Assembly: GCA_963921425.1 (NCBI GenBank)
Contig: OY992838.1
Span: forward strand, 1,984,001 to 2,048,000
DNA from: Dryas octopetala
Lineage: Eukaryota > Streptophyta > Magnoliopsida > Rosales > Rosaceae
Direction of reading: 5' to 3'
DNA length: 64,000 bases
Shown here one piece after another: positions 36,665 to 49,911 of the stretch (positions are counted from its first letter, which is position 1; each line of letters begins with the position of its first letter). The notes under the pieces were generated by a model. That model saw nothing but the letters and a program-made list of their open reading frames with translations, did no database searches and was not told where the DNA came from. The position numbers and the translations under genes are program-made.

Positions 36665-37854
36665 ACAATATATACAATGCAGATTGCAGGCCTTGGGAAA
36701 GGACGTGGAAGAGTCCATGTATGTGGAGGAGCTTGGTACTAGATTGTCAAGATATGAGATGTTTAAGGTTCTAGTGCTCGACATAGAGCAGGGTACCATT
36801 GACGTGGATTGGAGAGAAAGCAGTAATGAACACCCTCATCGATCACCAGAAGAAACGAATTGCTTCGGGAGAGGATGTGAATTGTTATATAGACTACTTG
36901 CTTGCTGAAGCCAAAACGCTAACAATGGACCAAATAACTATGTTGGTTTGGGAGACAATTATTCAGACAACGCATACTACATCCTCGACAACAGAATGGG
37001 CTCTGTATCATCTCGCTAGAGATCCAAAGCGACAGGAACTTCATATCAGTCATTAATTAATTTTTACATTTTTTATATATCGTAAATTTGATATATATTG
37101 TTGACTCATTTATTACTAGCTTAACATTTTATAGTTTAGTGATTGTTTAATATAGTATCAGAGTTTTGTTTGCATACATGATGCATGAGATTCTGAATTC
37201 AAATCTTATATCCCTTAATTATATTGTAGGATCGTCTGTATGAGGAGATCCAAAATGTTTGTGGATCGGACAAGCTTAAAGTTATTGAGGAACACTTGTC
37301 CCAGCTGCCATACCTGACCAGTGTTTTCCATGAAACTTTAGGGGTACACAGTCCAGTTCCAACACTTCCTTTGAGATATGCACATGAAGATACCCAGTCA
37401 GGAAGTTACTATATTCCTGCTGGAACACAGGTTTGATATGCTTGCTAGCTTAATTTCTCTTATAAATATATATGGTTATCAATTAATTAAGCTTTTGATG
37501 AATAAATTGCTTTAATCTGTGCAGATTGCTATTAATGTTTACGGGTGTAACAATGACAAAAATCAATGGGAAAGCCCTCAAGAATGGAAGCCTGAGAGGT
37601 TTTTGGACGCGAAAAATATTGCAATGGATTTGTACAAGACCATGGCTTTTGGGGGTGGAAAGAGGGTGTGTGCTGGTGCTCTTCAGGGGATGTTAATAGC
37701 ATGCACAAGTACGTATTGGTAGGTTGGTGCAGAAGTTTCAGTGGAAGCTGAGAGATGGAGAAGAAGAAAATGAAGACACTGTTGATCTCATCACTCGCAA
37801 ATTCCACCCTTTGCATGCAATCGTTAAGCCAAGAAATGGGTCTACAAAAGCCTA

Positions 37855-38213
37855 GCTCAAACATCATTTCTGGTGTCATCATCCCCATATATTATTGTAT
37901 ACAATCAGAGCCGGCTCTGAGGGAGGGCGCTGAGGGCGACCGCCCAGGCCCATCATCATCGTCGAGGGGGGCCCATCCAAAAAATATATATTTGTATTAC
38001 TTGTGGAAGTGGTTTTTCTATTAAATATGTAAAAATCTAGATAAATAACAAGTGAATGTGTTGTGATGTTGGTTATGTCATTGCTTTTTTTTATTTTTTT
38101 TATATACAAACTGATTTCATTAGTAAGAACAAAGGGCCTGCCCCAACATAAAGTTTTTTTTTTTTTTTTTGTGATTTCGATATTAGTCCATTAAATTTTG
38201 TTTTTCTAGAGTC
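37855..38213. other. Spacer with possible hAT-like end
   Basis: Gene-free. At about 37909-38000 the sequence CAGAGCCGGCTCTGAGG followed by GGCCCATC words looks like the 5' terminus of a plant hAT element. The remainder is T-rich. The right part is cut by the copia insertion, so the far end, if any, could lie beyond 43251. Confidence 0.35.
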
Positions 38214-38218
38214 TAACA

Positions 38219-38521
38219 AGAAGAGAAATGAAGACAGAGAAAATCTTGGAGAGAAACAAGAGAAAGATTGAGAAATTTAGATGAAAACTATTTCATTAAT
38301 TGAATAATAATTACATAAGGGTTTATATAAATTTACAACTAATTCTAACAGTTGGAATCACAGCTGGTGCTAGCTAACTAATCTAACTATCTGAACTAAT
38401 AACAAACTGCCACATGGCTCAGTTAATTGCTTGCTGTATCAAGCCTTGATTAGCTGCCTTCCTGTGCACATTCTTATCGTGAACATCTTGAGCTTCAGTA
38501 TGTGAACATAGTAGCTTATGA
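38219..38521 (-). repeat. Copia LTR (3' LTR in element orientation)
   Basis: A 303 bp LTR. The last about 100 bp of the polyprotein frame extends into it. Confidence 0.92.
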
Positions 38522-41500
38522 TCCCCCCGCAAGGTAAAGGGGTTAAACAACACATTTAGCTTGGATGTAAGATATTGAAAGCAAGCAATGGGAACTGGTT
38601 TAGTGAAAATGTCAGCAGTTTGGTCTGTAGTAGAAACATGAGAAAGAGAAACTGCATGAGAAGTAACTAGCTCCCTAATAAAGTGATAATCCACCTCTAT
38701 GTGTTTGGTCCTAGCATGAAAAACAGGATTTGAAGCGAGAGCCATAGCACTAAGATTATCACACAAAATAAGAAGAGTTGCAGCTAAGTAAAAATGCATG
38801 TTTCTCATTAATTGACAGAGCCATATGATGTCAACCGCTGTACTGGCCAAGGCTCGATATTCGGCCTCTGTAGAAGATCTAGCAACTGTTGGTTGCTTCT
38901 TGGAAGACCAGGATATCAAATTAGAGCCAAAATAAAGACAAAAGCCAGTGGTAGATCTGTGATCAATAGGACATCCTGCCCAATCTGCATCAGAATAAGC
39001 AGTAAGTAACTGAGAACCTTTGGTAAAATGAAGACCATAACTAATTGTTCCTTTGAGATATCTAAGCACTCTTTTGGCAGCAATTAAATGGGAGGTCCTG
39101 GGAGTATGCATGAACTGACAAAGCTGACCAACAGCAAAACTGATGTCTGGTCTTGTCCAAGTCAAATACTGAAGTCCACCAACAATAGATCTGAATGGTG
39201 TAGGATCAAGCAAAAAATCACCAGTGTCAGCATCTAATCTGTCAGAGGAAGTGGGAGAAGCCACTGGTTTGGAACCAACCATATCATTCCTAACTAGCAA
39301 ATCATAAGTGTATTTGTGTTGTGTAAGATAGAGACAATTAGCAGTGCGAGCAACTTCAAGACCCAAGAAATAATGAAGAGATCCTAAATCCTTCATAGCA
39401 AACTGATACTGCAATTGATGAATAAGGTCATTGCAAAATTGGAGAGACTTACCAGTGATCAAGATATCATCAACATAAACAAGGACATAAGTGATGGTGT
39501 CCTGAGCTCGAATGAAGAGAGAAGTGTCTGCGTAACTGGTGACAAAACCAAGGAGAAGAAGGGCTTGCATAAGTTCGTCATACCAGGCCCTTGGTGCCTG
39601 CTTCAAACCATAAAGAGACTTTTGAAGATGACAAACATGATGGGGTCTAGCAGGATCAACAAAGCCCTGAGGTTGAACCATAAAAACCTGTTCCTTTAAG
39701 TGACCATGCAAGAAGACATTGGTAACATCAAGTTGCTTAATAGGCCAATCAAATTGGACTGCAAGACACAGAAGAAACCTAATAGTAGCAGGCTTAGCAA
39801 CAGGACTAAATGTCTCAGTATAATCAATGCCAGAAGTCTAATGAAAACCCTTGGCCACTAAACGAGCTTTATACCTTTCTAGGGTGCCATCAGCCTTAAG
39901 CTTCACCTTATAAACCCACTTACAACCAACAAGGTGCATAGATGAGTGATATGGGACTAAAGACCAAGTGCCAATGGCCTGGAGAGCATCAAATTCAGTT
40001 TGCATAGCTGATCTCCAGAGAGGATCTTTGACAGCTTGAGTAAAGGAAATAGGAGTAGAAGGAATAGCAATAACCTTAGATTCAATAGCAGGATTTAAGG
40101 GATGAAGAGTGGCATGAAGAATTTTGGGTTTGACAATACCTGACTTGGACCTTGTTTGCATGGGATGGCGAATGACAGGTGGAGAAGGAGGATTAGCCAT
40201 AGGTGGGGAAGGTTGAGGAGAAAGATGAGGAGAAGGTGGATCAGATGCAGGTGAGAGAGGAACAGGGGAGAGAGGGGTATGTGCAGGTGAGGTATGGGTG
40301 GGAGGTGGGACTTTTGGAGGGTTAAATGGATGAGGAATGGGAACAATAACATCTGGAACATAAATGGGAGAAGATGGAGGAGAAGAAACAAGAGAGGAAT
40401 GTTTGAAGGGAAAATAAGATTCATGAAAAATGACATATCGCGAGATATAAATGCGACCAGTGAGAGGATTGAGACATTTATAGCCCTTGTGAGATAGACT
40501 ATATCCAAGAAAAACACAAGGTTTCCTCTTTAGGTCAAGTTTGTTGGAAGAGTAGGGTTTAAGCCATGAAAAACATGCACAACCAAGTGTTCTAAGAAAT
40601 GTGTAATCAGGAGAATGATGAAATAAGAGCTCATATGGAGAAAGGTGATTGAGAGAAGGAGAAGGCAATCGATTTATAACATAGACTGCAGAAATATAAA
40701 TATCAACCCAATATTTGAAAGGAATAGCAGCCTGTGCAAGAATTGTTCTACTGAGTTCAATAATATGCCTATGTTTCCTTTCAACCACTCCATTTTGCTC
40801 TGGAGTGTGAGGGCAACAAAATTGTTGTGAAATGCCATGGTGAGCTAAAAATTGCTGAAGAGTAGTGGAAGTAAATTCCCCACCAGCATCTGTTCTGATC
40901 ATTTTAATTTTGCAGTCAAGCAAGTTTTCTACCTTAGCCTTGAAGATTTGAAAAACAGAAAAAAAAAAATCTGATTTTCGAGTAAGTGGAAAAATCCAAC
41001 AAAAACGAGACCAATCATCAACAAAACTAGCATAGTATTTATATCCATTGGAAGAAATAACAGGAGATGGACCCCATAGGTCAATATGGACAAGCTGCAA
41101 AGCAGTAGTGGATTTACAAACAGATTTAGAAAATGGAAGCTTATGACTCTTACCTAATGGACAAGACACACAAGACTCAAGTTTATGAACATTATCAGAA
41201 ACTGGTAAATGACATGTAGAAATGACTCGATGAAGAACTTGAATAAAAGGGTGACCAAGTCTGGAATGCCAAGTAGAGGCAGATGCTTTATTGATAATAA
41301 ATGCTGTAGGAAGAGCTTTGACAGAAGAAGAAGAAGGCTGGAGAGGATACAAGCCATCTCTAGCTGGTCCTTGAAAAAGTATTTTCCCCGAAGTCTTGTC
41401 CTTGACACAGAAAGAATTAGAATAAAAAATCATAAGACAGTTATTGTCTTTGACAAATTGATTGACGGACAACAAATTGTAGGCTATATTAGGAATATAC

Positions 41501-42849
41501 AAAACTTTAGATAATTGAAAATTAGCATGGGAAGTATGTAAAGTAGTAGAACCAATGTTAGAGATGGGCAAACCTTGACCATCTCCAATGACTATCTTGT
41601 CTGGACCATCATACTCAGAATGCACATTGAGAGTAGAGCAGTCAGAAGTGACATGACTAAAAGCACCTGTGTCTGCCAACCAGTAAGCAGGCTGGGAAGA
41701 GGAACCTTGTCCGTGAGTGGCAGCCATAGCAGTGAGCTTCTCAGTAGGAATTCGGCCTTGAAATGCCTTGTTCATTCGATTGTAACAGTCAATGGCAGCA
41801 TGACCAACATTGCCACATATTTGGCACTTGGTTTGGCTGAGAGGAAGAGAAGAAGAGCCGGCATTGAATTGGCCATCAGGCTTGGGGCTGAAAGATGGAG
41901 AAAATTGTTGAGAAAACCTGAATTGAGAGACAACAGGAGGAGAGGGAGAGTAAGGCTTGAAAGTGTTGTTGTTGTTGAATCGATTACCCCCATTGTATGA
42001 CATCTTACCCTTGCCTCTGCCCTGATACTTCCCTTTAGAGTTACTGGAAGACCCACCAGAGAAATGTGGAGCAGCAAAGGCATGAACTGGAGTCTCAAGA
42101 AGACCCTTAGCATGTTTCTTTCGCTCAATAGCAATCTCCTCACTCAATAAAAGACCATGAACTTCATCTGGTGTAGCAGGGGTTGCTCTAACCCTCAAGG
42201 AAGTGCCAAAACCATCATATTCCTCATTAAGACCATTAAGAATATGAACAATCATAGTGGTGTCATCCACTGGAGCACTAGCAGCAGCAAGACTATCAGA
42301 AATCTCCTTAATTTCTTGTAAGTAATCATGCATAAACCTAGAGCCCTGATGAGTTTGCAATTGAATCACATGAGATTGAGACAAAGTTGAAAAACGTTTC
42401 TCAAGATTAAGCCAAAGATCCCTTGCAGACTTAGCACCAACAACATAAGGAAGAACACTTTCAGAAAGAGAAGATTGAATCCAAATCTTTAGGGTTTTGT
42501 CTTTGTGATTCCAATCAAGAAACTCAGGGTTATGGCTAGGAGGATCAGTAGAAAGCATAACAGCAATGAAACGTGGAGGAAATGGCACTGTGCGATGAAC
42601 GATGTCGAGCATATCATAGTGTTCAAGCACAGGAATGAAGAGCTCCTTCCAAAGCATGTAGTTATCCTTGGTCAATTTGACCGGGATCATATTACCAATG
42701 CTCTGCACATTCTGGAAGTTGAAACCAGAGGTAGAAGACGAAGAATTAAGAGCAGGCAGAGACGTACCACTCTCAGCTTGAACACGAAGGAGATTAGTGA
42801 GACCAGAGAGGAGATTAGCAAGTAGTTGAGCATAATCGTCGTTCGCCAT
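38419..42849 (-). CDS. Copia Gag-Pol polyprotein with one in-frame stop
   Basis: Encodes Gag, protease, integrase, reverse transcriptase and RNase H in copia order. The chosen ATG (42849, MANDDYAQLL) lies 97 bp after the 5' LTR. The frame is 1,476 codons plus stop, broken once by TAG at 39840-39838 just after LVAKGFH, where copia proteins have Gln; both halves are in the same frame. Motifs: gag PVKLTKDNYMLWKE, zinc knuckle CQICGNVGHAAIDC (about aa 340-353), protease WLADTGAFSHV (DTG, about aa 390), GAG-pre-integrase WHSRLGHP, integrase DDE residues in HIDLWGPSP, RTDAGGEF and NGVVERKHR, RT YVDDILITG (about 39480-39452), and RNase H DADWAG with STEAEYRALA. The stop removes RT and RNase H from the translated product. 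No other lesion was noticed. Confidence 0.93.
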
Positions 42850-42943
42850 TCTTGAAAAGAAAATTGAGAAATTTCCAGAGAAAGTAGCCAAACAGGAAGC
42901 GAAAGAGGATCACAGAGCAGTGAAGCACAGAGCTCTGATACCA

Positions 42944-43246
42944 AGAAGAGAAACGAAGACAGAGAAAATCTTGGAGAGAAACAAGAGAAAGATCGAGAAA
43001 TTTAGATGAAAACTATTTCATTAATTGAATAATAATTACATGAAGGTTTATATAAATTTACAACTAATTCTAACAGCTGGAATCACAGCTGGTGCTAGCT
43101 AACTAATCTAACTATCTGAACTAATAACAAACTGCCACATGGCTCAGTCAATTGCTTGCTGTATCAAGCCTTGATTAGCTGCCTTCCTGTGCACATTCTT
43201 ATCGTGAACATCTTGAGCTTCAATATGTGAACATAGTAGCTTATGA
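42944..43246 (-). repeat. Copia LTR (5' LTR in element orientation)
   Basis: A 303 bp LTR, differing from its partner by seven transitions. Confidence 0.92.
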
Positions 43247-43251
43247 TAACA

Positions 43252-44797
43252 CCATTACTTTTTTTTTAATAGTTAAAACTCATATTTAAAATCTTGTTCT
43301 ATCTAAGATAACAATATTCCATTAGATCTCTACTATTTTCAAATTGTGTCACTCTTTAATTGCCATTAATTCTTCGATTAGAAAATGAATCTCCTTAAAT
43401 TTATTAAAACACTTAATTTAAGGCACTTTTTATGGTGTGATATATATATAAATAAATATATAAATAGATATATTTTCTCATTTGATCAATATATATATAT
43501 ATCTTTTTGAGTCAAATATAAAGAACCTACAACAAGAATTATATGTAGGTGTTTTAATTCATATAGGTTCTTTAATTTTTGCAGGTTATTTTCACTAAAA
43601 AAGAATTGTATGAAGGTAATTCATTAGTTAATGATTTAGAGTTTTAGTAAAAAAAAACGTGTTTGGTAGACCATTTTCAAAAACAGTTTTTAGAAAAAAA
43701 TTCAAAAATATGCCTTTTAAAAAAAATTATAAAATTTTTTTTTTTTTTTTAACTTTCTTTTTTCTTAATTGTCATCATTTTTAAAATTTAAAAATTGTTT
43801 TCAAATTTTATATCAAATAAGTTTTCAAATTTTTAAAATTAATTTTGAAAACTTACATTTTAAAAAAAAAAATTTTAACTTTTGAAAAAAAAAATTTAAG
43901 TAGAATACGAAACGGGACGCTTAATGGAAACGACTTGGGTAACAATTATTATTATGTTAAGTTTATCTGTCCTTTTCAAACTGATTTAAAAAAATTCTGC
44001 ATTTTAGAAAGGTTTATTTATGTTCACATTTTCCATGTTTCTAATGGAATCTTTTTTATCATATTAATATATCATTAATTTGCAATCTTTCACGATCTTA
44101 ATAAAAGAATATTTGGTTTCATGACCGAGAAGGGGCCAAGGCCCAACCTCCCAAGGAGGACAGGACAGTCTCCCGACAAACTCACACACTCACGTCTTTC
44201 ACACCTCTCACTTCTTTTAACAAAACCCAAATCAAATATTAAAAAACAAAAAAAGGAAAAGCCATAACTTTCTCTTGGTTACACGTAGGTATTACCAGTT
44301 TATTCGAGACAGGTAACGCCAAGTCGCCAACTCACCTGAATCTTCATCCGTTTAGATACCCTCACAAACAATCCCAAAGCTTCTTTTGTCACCTTGCCTG
44401 GACAGTGACTACCCTTTTCACTTTGGAGTGTGGATAATTAGCCAAGCACCAAAAGCCAAAAGGGGCATCACTCTGCATGCGCAACTCATAGAGCAATTAA
44501 GATTCAGGAGGAGGTCCATTACAATTTAAACACATACTCAGTCGGCATATTCCTTTCCTCAACTACCTTACAAAGACGACGAATTTCTTCTTGTATTTTA
44601 GCGAACTCTGGTATAAATTATAATGCTTATCCTACCATTTCAGTAATTTTTTGTACCTTCCTTTTTAGTCTAGCCCAATTTTCCATACATTGTCTCTGTT
44701 ATCTGTGTCAGAATATATGTTGTGTTGGGTCATTGCAATTAAGTTTCAGAAGAACCCAACACCCATTTTCCTTTTGATCTGACTTCAGGGAAAATCA
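43252..44797. other. Intergenic upstream of intact KO gene
   Basis: Strongly AT-rich to about 44100, with TATATA tracts and poly-A/T runs. The final 700 bp is the promoter side of the KO gene. No ORF is supported. Confidence 0.5.
44612..44619 (+). promoter_or_regulatory. KO: Candidate TATA box of KO gene
   Basis: TATAAATT lies about 180 bp before the start codon, a plausible core promoter distance. This is a sequence match only. Confidence 0.4.
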
Positions 44798-47700
44798 ATG
44801 GCCGCCATACAACATACCCTTCAAGATTTTCAAGCTCTGCCCTTTGCAATCCCTGTTGCAGTGGGTGCTCTGTCTTTGCTGTTCCTGTATTTCATCAAAG
44901 GATTCATCTTTACCAACTTTACCAAGAAGAGTGAATATGCTAAACTCCCTCCTGTGCCAGGTACTTCTAATTGTTTGCCTTAATTTTCATTCCCTCATTT
45001 TTATTTTTTTTTGGGTCATTGATTTTGGGAATTGGGGTGGTGTGTGTTTGCAGTGGTTCCTGGGCTGCCTGTGATTGGGAATTTGCTGCAACTGAAGGAG
45101 AAGAAGCCCTACAAGACCTTTACAAAGTGGGCGGAGACTTATGGGCCTATCTATTCCATCAGGACTGGTGCTTCCACCATGGTCGTTCTCAATTCCACCC
45201 ATGTCGCCAAAGAGGTATCTTTCTTTTATTTTACTCATTTCTGCTGATCTCAGCCTTCTTTGGTTTCTCTCTAACCACTATGCATCATGCATCATGTCTG
45301 CATGTCACACAATCAAAGGGCACTTTTGTTTTTTGTTGGGTAGCTCTAACTGAAGTTGGTTTCTACTTTCTGCCAAGGTGAATTCAGTACTGAGTTACTT
45401 ACCCTCTCATTAAAAAAGTAAAAGAAAAATAGTGCGGGACTTGTTAATAGATTGCAACAGGCTACTGTTGAATTTTGACCCAACACTGAAACTACTGAGT
45501 GGGGTAAATTTTGGCTGAGTTTTTAGGCCTTTCATTAAAGCTTGACCAGTTCAGTTGGGTCTTCTTCACTCTTCTTTAATTGGTTGGTGGGTTCTGACTC
45601 TGGTCTTTGAATATATAACGAAAATGTTTCATTTCTATACAAAAAACAAAAAAAACTCTCCGGGGTCTGAAATTGTATAAATCAAGAACTGTTTACATGA
45701 AAGTAGAATATCTCTAAATATTCACTTTTTTTCTTTTAATATAAGGATTATTCATTTAATTAGAGCTAAAGTCTAGCACAGGAGAACAAAGGGTTGCACA
45801 CTGCCTTGATTCTCCAGTGATGGTCTTATGACCTTGTCTGTACATTGTATTTGGGTTTCCCCTTCTTTGGTTAACATATTCATTAAATTACCCAAAAAAA
45901 AAAAAAACAGAGAACTCTGAGGTTGATCTCGAGCTGAAATGTTGGAAATTTAAGTTAGCAGAGGGGCTGGTTGTCTCACGATTTGATCTTTTGAAACTCT
46001 ATATGTAGACCAGTAACCAATCAGTTCTTCACTATAAAAATTGAGTTCTCTGTGTGTGTTGAGTTATTGGCAACTACATGGACAATTAAGAGTCTAATAA
46101 TCATTGTGCTGAAAATGAAAAGTTATGTTGCTCAATCGTCCAATATGTTCATTCTTAGTTAGATATAATATGGGGTTGGTTTCATTCTGTACAAGAATGT
46201 TCCCTTCGTATAATTTTCTTTTTGGCATGAAGGAAAGGAGGTTTGTATATATGGTCACAGCTTTCTTCTTTAATGGTTGTTTCAGGCCATGGTGACTAGA
46301 TATTCCTCCATCTCAACGAGAAAGCTATCGAAGGCCTTGAAGATTCTCACTTCCGATAAATGTATGGTTGCAATAAGTGACTACAATGATTTTCACAAGA
46401 TGATAAAACGATACATACTCACAAATCTTTTGGGACCTAATGCTCAGGTTGATTGTTACAGTTTTTGTTCTCACTTAATTTTGTGCGTACCAATTTTGTT
46501 GCCATACTGTAGTAGATCTTTTTATAACTCGATTTTAATATTCAGAAGCGACACCGAAGCCATAGAGATACCATGAGAGAAAATGTTTCAAGCCGTTTGC
46601 ATGCTCATGTAAAGAACTCTCCTCAAGAAGCTGTAAATTTCAGAAGAATATTTGAGTCTGAACTCTTTGGAATTTCGTTAAAGCAAGTGAGTTTCTTCTT
46701 TTTTTTTTTTGAAAAATTATTCTGTAATCTTTGTTACTCAGGCTTGGACATTGGAAATAGAAAATCAAGTATATAGTATATACTAACATAATGGGATATG
46801 CAGGCCCTTGGAAAGAACGTGGAAGACTCCATTTATGTGGAGGAGCTTGGTTCTACATTGTCAAGAGATGAGATCTTTAAGGTTCTAGTGCTTGACATAA
46901 TGGAAGGTGCAATTGAGGTTGATTGGAGAGATTTCTTCCCTTACCTGAGATGGATTCCCAATAAGACCTTAGAAATGAAAATTCAGGGGCTCTATTTCCG
47001 CAGGAAAGCAGTTATGAATGCCCTGATCGAGAAGCAAAAGAAGCGAATTGCTTCAGGAGAGGTACTCTTATTCTTTCTTTCAAATGCATATTCTCTTGGA
47101 AACTTCTTAATAGTTGTTTCTGTAACTTGGTTTGGTTGGGGTATTAAACAGGAAATGAATTGTTATATCGACTACTTGCTTGCTGAAGGGAAAACACTTA
47201 CAATGGATCAAATAACTATGTTGCTTTGGGAGACCATTATTGAGACAGCAGATACTACATTGGCAACAACAGAATGGGCTATGTTTGAACTTGCTAAAGA
47301 TGCAAACCGGCAGGTTGTTTTAGTCATTAATTTTTCCAGTTCCTATATGCAACTGTCTTTTTATTTGTAACTGATAGTAGTTGCCTCTTGTTTGTAACAG
47401 GATCGTCTCTATCAAGAAGTCCAAAATGTTTGTGGATCTGACGAGGTTACTGAGGAACACTTGTCCCAGCTGCCATACCTGACTGCTGTTTTCCATGAAA
47501 CTTTAAGGAAACACAGTCCGGCTCCAATAGTTCCTTTAAGATGTGCACATGAAGATACCCAGTTAGGAGGTTACTATATTCCTGCTGGAACCGAGGTTGA
47601 TAAGTGTTTTCATGAGATCTCATCCTCTTCTCATCTTTTGTTTTATAAATATTGGTATCAATCCTTTAGCAAATTTCATTGTGCAGATTGCTATTAATAT

Positions 47701-47998
47701 ATACGGGTGTAACATGGACAAGAATCAATGGGAAAGCCCTGAACAATGGAAGCCAGAGAGATTTTTGGACGCGAAATATGATCCAGCGGATTTGTACAAG
47801 ACCATGGCTTTTGGAGCTGGAAAGAGGGTATGTGCTGGTTCTCTTCAAGCAATGTTAATAGCATGCACGATTATCGGTAGGTTGGTGCAGGAGTTTGAGT
47901 GGAAACTGAGAGATGGAGAGGAAGAAAATGTAGACACGGTTGGGCTCGTCACTCACAAACTCCATCCAATGCATGCAATCCTCAAGCCAAGAAATTAG
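44798..47998 (+). CDS. KO: ent-Kaurene oxidase, CYP701A family
   Basis: A cytochrome P450 that converts ent-kaurene to ent-kaurenoic acid by three oxidations, an early step of gibberellin synthesis; the Arabidopsis enzyme sits at the chloroplast envelope. Exons: 44798-44960, 45054-45214, 46286-46447, 46546-46686, 46804-47061, 47152-47313, 47401-47595 and 47687-47998. All introns are GT-AG and every phase agrees, giving 517 aa (Arabidopsis KO is about 509). An N-terminal membrane segment ([20 protein letters not shown]) is followed by the Pro-rich hinge [16 protein letters not shown]. Later come the I-helix oxygen motif [12 protein letters not shown], the K-helix [12 protein letters not shown], and the heme loop [14 protein letters not shown] with the Cys ligand. 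Intron 2 is the longest (1,071 bp). It is the only undamaged KO of the three copies here. Confidence 0.95.
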
Positions 47999-49910
47999 TG
48001 TAGAAAATAAAAGCCTCAAACATAGTTTCTGTTCATCCCCATAAATTGTTGTTTGGGGCTTAAGATTTGCTGAGTATTTAAGACTTTTTTGTTTAAGGTG
48101 ATTGTGGGCTTTATCAGCCCGTCTGGACCAACTTCGTTTTATGATCTGAGGACATATGTAACATCATACGTGAACAGAAATATCTCTTATCAGTCATGGT
48201 TGAATGCTATCGGCATTTTAAAAAACAAAAAGGGATCTTGTTGACAAGTATATTTATACAAAGTCACAAGTACATGTGTCGCACCAATTTGTGATGGCAA
48301 ACGTTATTTAAGCATGATGCTAGGTACTTGCTTGTGTTGAAGTCCCTAAACTAGTGAAATTTCAAAGAATAAGTAGGGTAATTGGAATTTTCACCAAATA
48401 CTAAATCGAAGTGTAATAATAAACGAGTGGGTAAAAAAGAATAGCTTGTGTTGTCTCATTGTGTTGTTTTATAAGCAAATTGTGGTAATTGATTATTCTC
48501 TTGGTCACCTTAATGAATGGTACCTGCGTATTGCTATATGCAAAATTGGAAACTGTGACGGTGGCCCAATGGTCTGTTCTGTATGAGCCCACAACAGATA
48601 TAAAAACCCAATTAGTCAAACCGCCCAACCTGCATCTGTGGGATGTTTTTTATTTTACCTCAATGTTATTTGGGTGCAACTGCAACTCATTCAGTATCAG
48701 ATAAGAATTGAGATAGGGCAAAATTGAAATCAGTAGAAGTTGTCATTCTCAAACTTGGTTGGAAACTAAGTATACCCGTTTAGAATGCCAGTCAAGTTTC
48801 TGTGGATTTAGAGAAGTATAATTGTTTTTCTTTTTTGGGAATCAAATAGCATTTGTAAGCGATTGATTCATCCAAGATTAAAAATAGAAAATACAAAAAA
48901 AGCGATGGAGTAGGTTTGATTAAGACTTTAAGAGGGGGGATAAATTGATGAGTGTTGTTGTATTGTTTCGTAAGAGAATTGTGATTGTGGTTGTGTGGTG
49001 TAGACTAGACTGTGGTGTGTGCAGTAGTCACCAGTTAGGGTCTGAGCAGTAGTCAAAACTATAGACTGGGTTTCAAATATGACAGTGAGAGCTGACAAGC
49101 GACAGAGGACAGAGAATTGGAGGGCCCTCCCTCCCTCCCTCTGTTGAGTGTTGACTGACCGACAATGACACCCTAACCTTGGCCTGGGTGGCTCGCGTGC
49201 TCTACCTGCGCAGAGTAACCAGTACTACTACGATACGACGAGTCGTACGTAAGACACGTAGTAGTACGTATACAAATATACGATTGAATTAATGAGTATG
49301 TCGTATGTAGCATATGAGAGGCGCAGAGATCACGGGAAGCGGGAAATCCGGCACAGGCGAAACCAAGAGTGAAGACTAGACCATTGGGTAGACCGTAGAA
49401 AAGAGCAGAGCAGGCAAACCCAATAATTGCTCCCACGCTGCCCGACACTCATCATATTGTCGCTCCTCTTCTATCTATATTCATTTGACGGTTACTCCAT
49501 TTTCATCTCCCAACAAAAAATGTTAATTCCAAAGTTATGGACCTTAATTACTTACTCACCCTCCGACTCTCATACTCATCAACTTGAGTACAATTTACGT
49601 CAATGCTCGCTCATACGCCACCTTCCCTTCCAAAACATTATCACACAACCTGCCTTCATGTTGCAAACTTGCAACTTGCAAGTAATTAATTACTAAATTA
49701 ACTAGTATTGAAATTTGGACAGTAATTGAGCTGAGTCAGAAAAAAAGAAAAGAAAAAGAAAATTGAGCTGAGCCACGCGTCGCGCCACCTTCTACATCGT
49801 ACATAACCCATCACCATTAAAACCCTTAATCATACATTTATTCACATTTTCTGGTCAATAAAAAGCTGTCACCACTTCCAAAACATCACCCCTAAGTGCA
49901 ACTATCACTC
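47999..49910. other. Intergenic between KO and Dof genes
   Basis: No gene is supported. The first 200 bp is the likely KO 3' UTR (AATAAAA at about 48006). The right part is the Dof promoter side. Confidence 0.5.
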
Positions 49911-49911
49911 C

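Larger units (their letters stand above)
34604..37854 (+). pseudogene. ent-Kaurene oxidase (CYP701A) pseudogene
   Basis: All eight exon equivalents of the intact KO gene at 44798 can be traced, in order and on the same strand. Exon 1 starts MASIQHILQDFQAMPF. Several lesions are visible. Exon 1 ends CCTGTGTGCCAG where the intact gene has CCTGTGCCAG, a 2 bp gain that shifts the frame. Exon 2 (about 35145-35289) lacks about 16 bp before its donor. Exon 3 (about 35983-36144) is scrambled. Exon 4 (about 36230-36371) acquires a stop. Exon 5 (about 36690-36872) lacks about 75 bp after VDWRE, the segment [10 protein letters not shown] of the intact copy. Exon 8 (37525-37854) keeps the heme loop [13 protein letters not shown] but is changed after it. 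The second intron holds a hAT-like MITE. No functional P450 can be made. Confidence 0.93.
38219..43246 (-). mobile_element. Ty1/copia LTR retrotransposon
   Basis: A 5,028 bp element on the minus strand, flanked by the 5 bp duplication TAACA (38214-38218 and 43247-43251). The 303 bp LTRs lie at 38219-38521 and 42944-43246. A primer site TGGTATCAGAGC (complement of tRNA-iMet) lies next to the right LTR at about 42932-42943, and a G-run next to the left LTR (CCCCCC at 38523-38528 on plus) is the polypurine tract. LTR termini read TCATAAGC...CTCTTCT, not TG...CA. The two LTRs differ at seven bases that I counted, all transitions, so this insertion is clearly older than the Tat and non-autonomous elements here. 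Confidence 0.93.
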
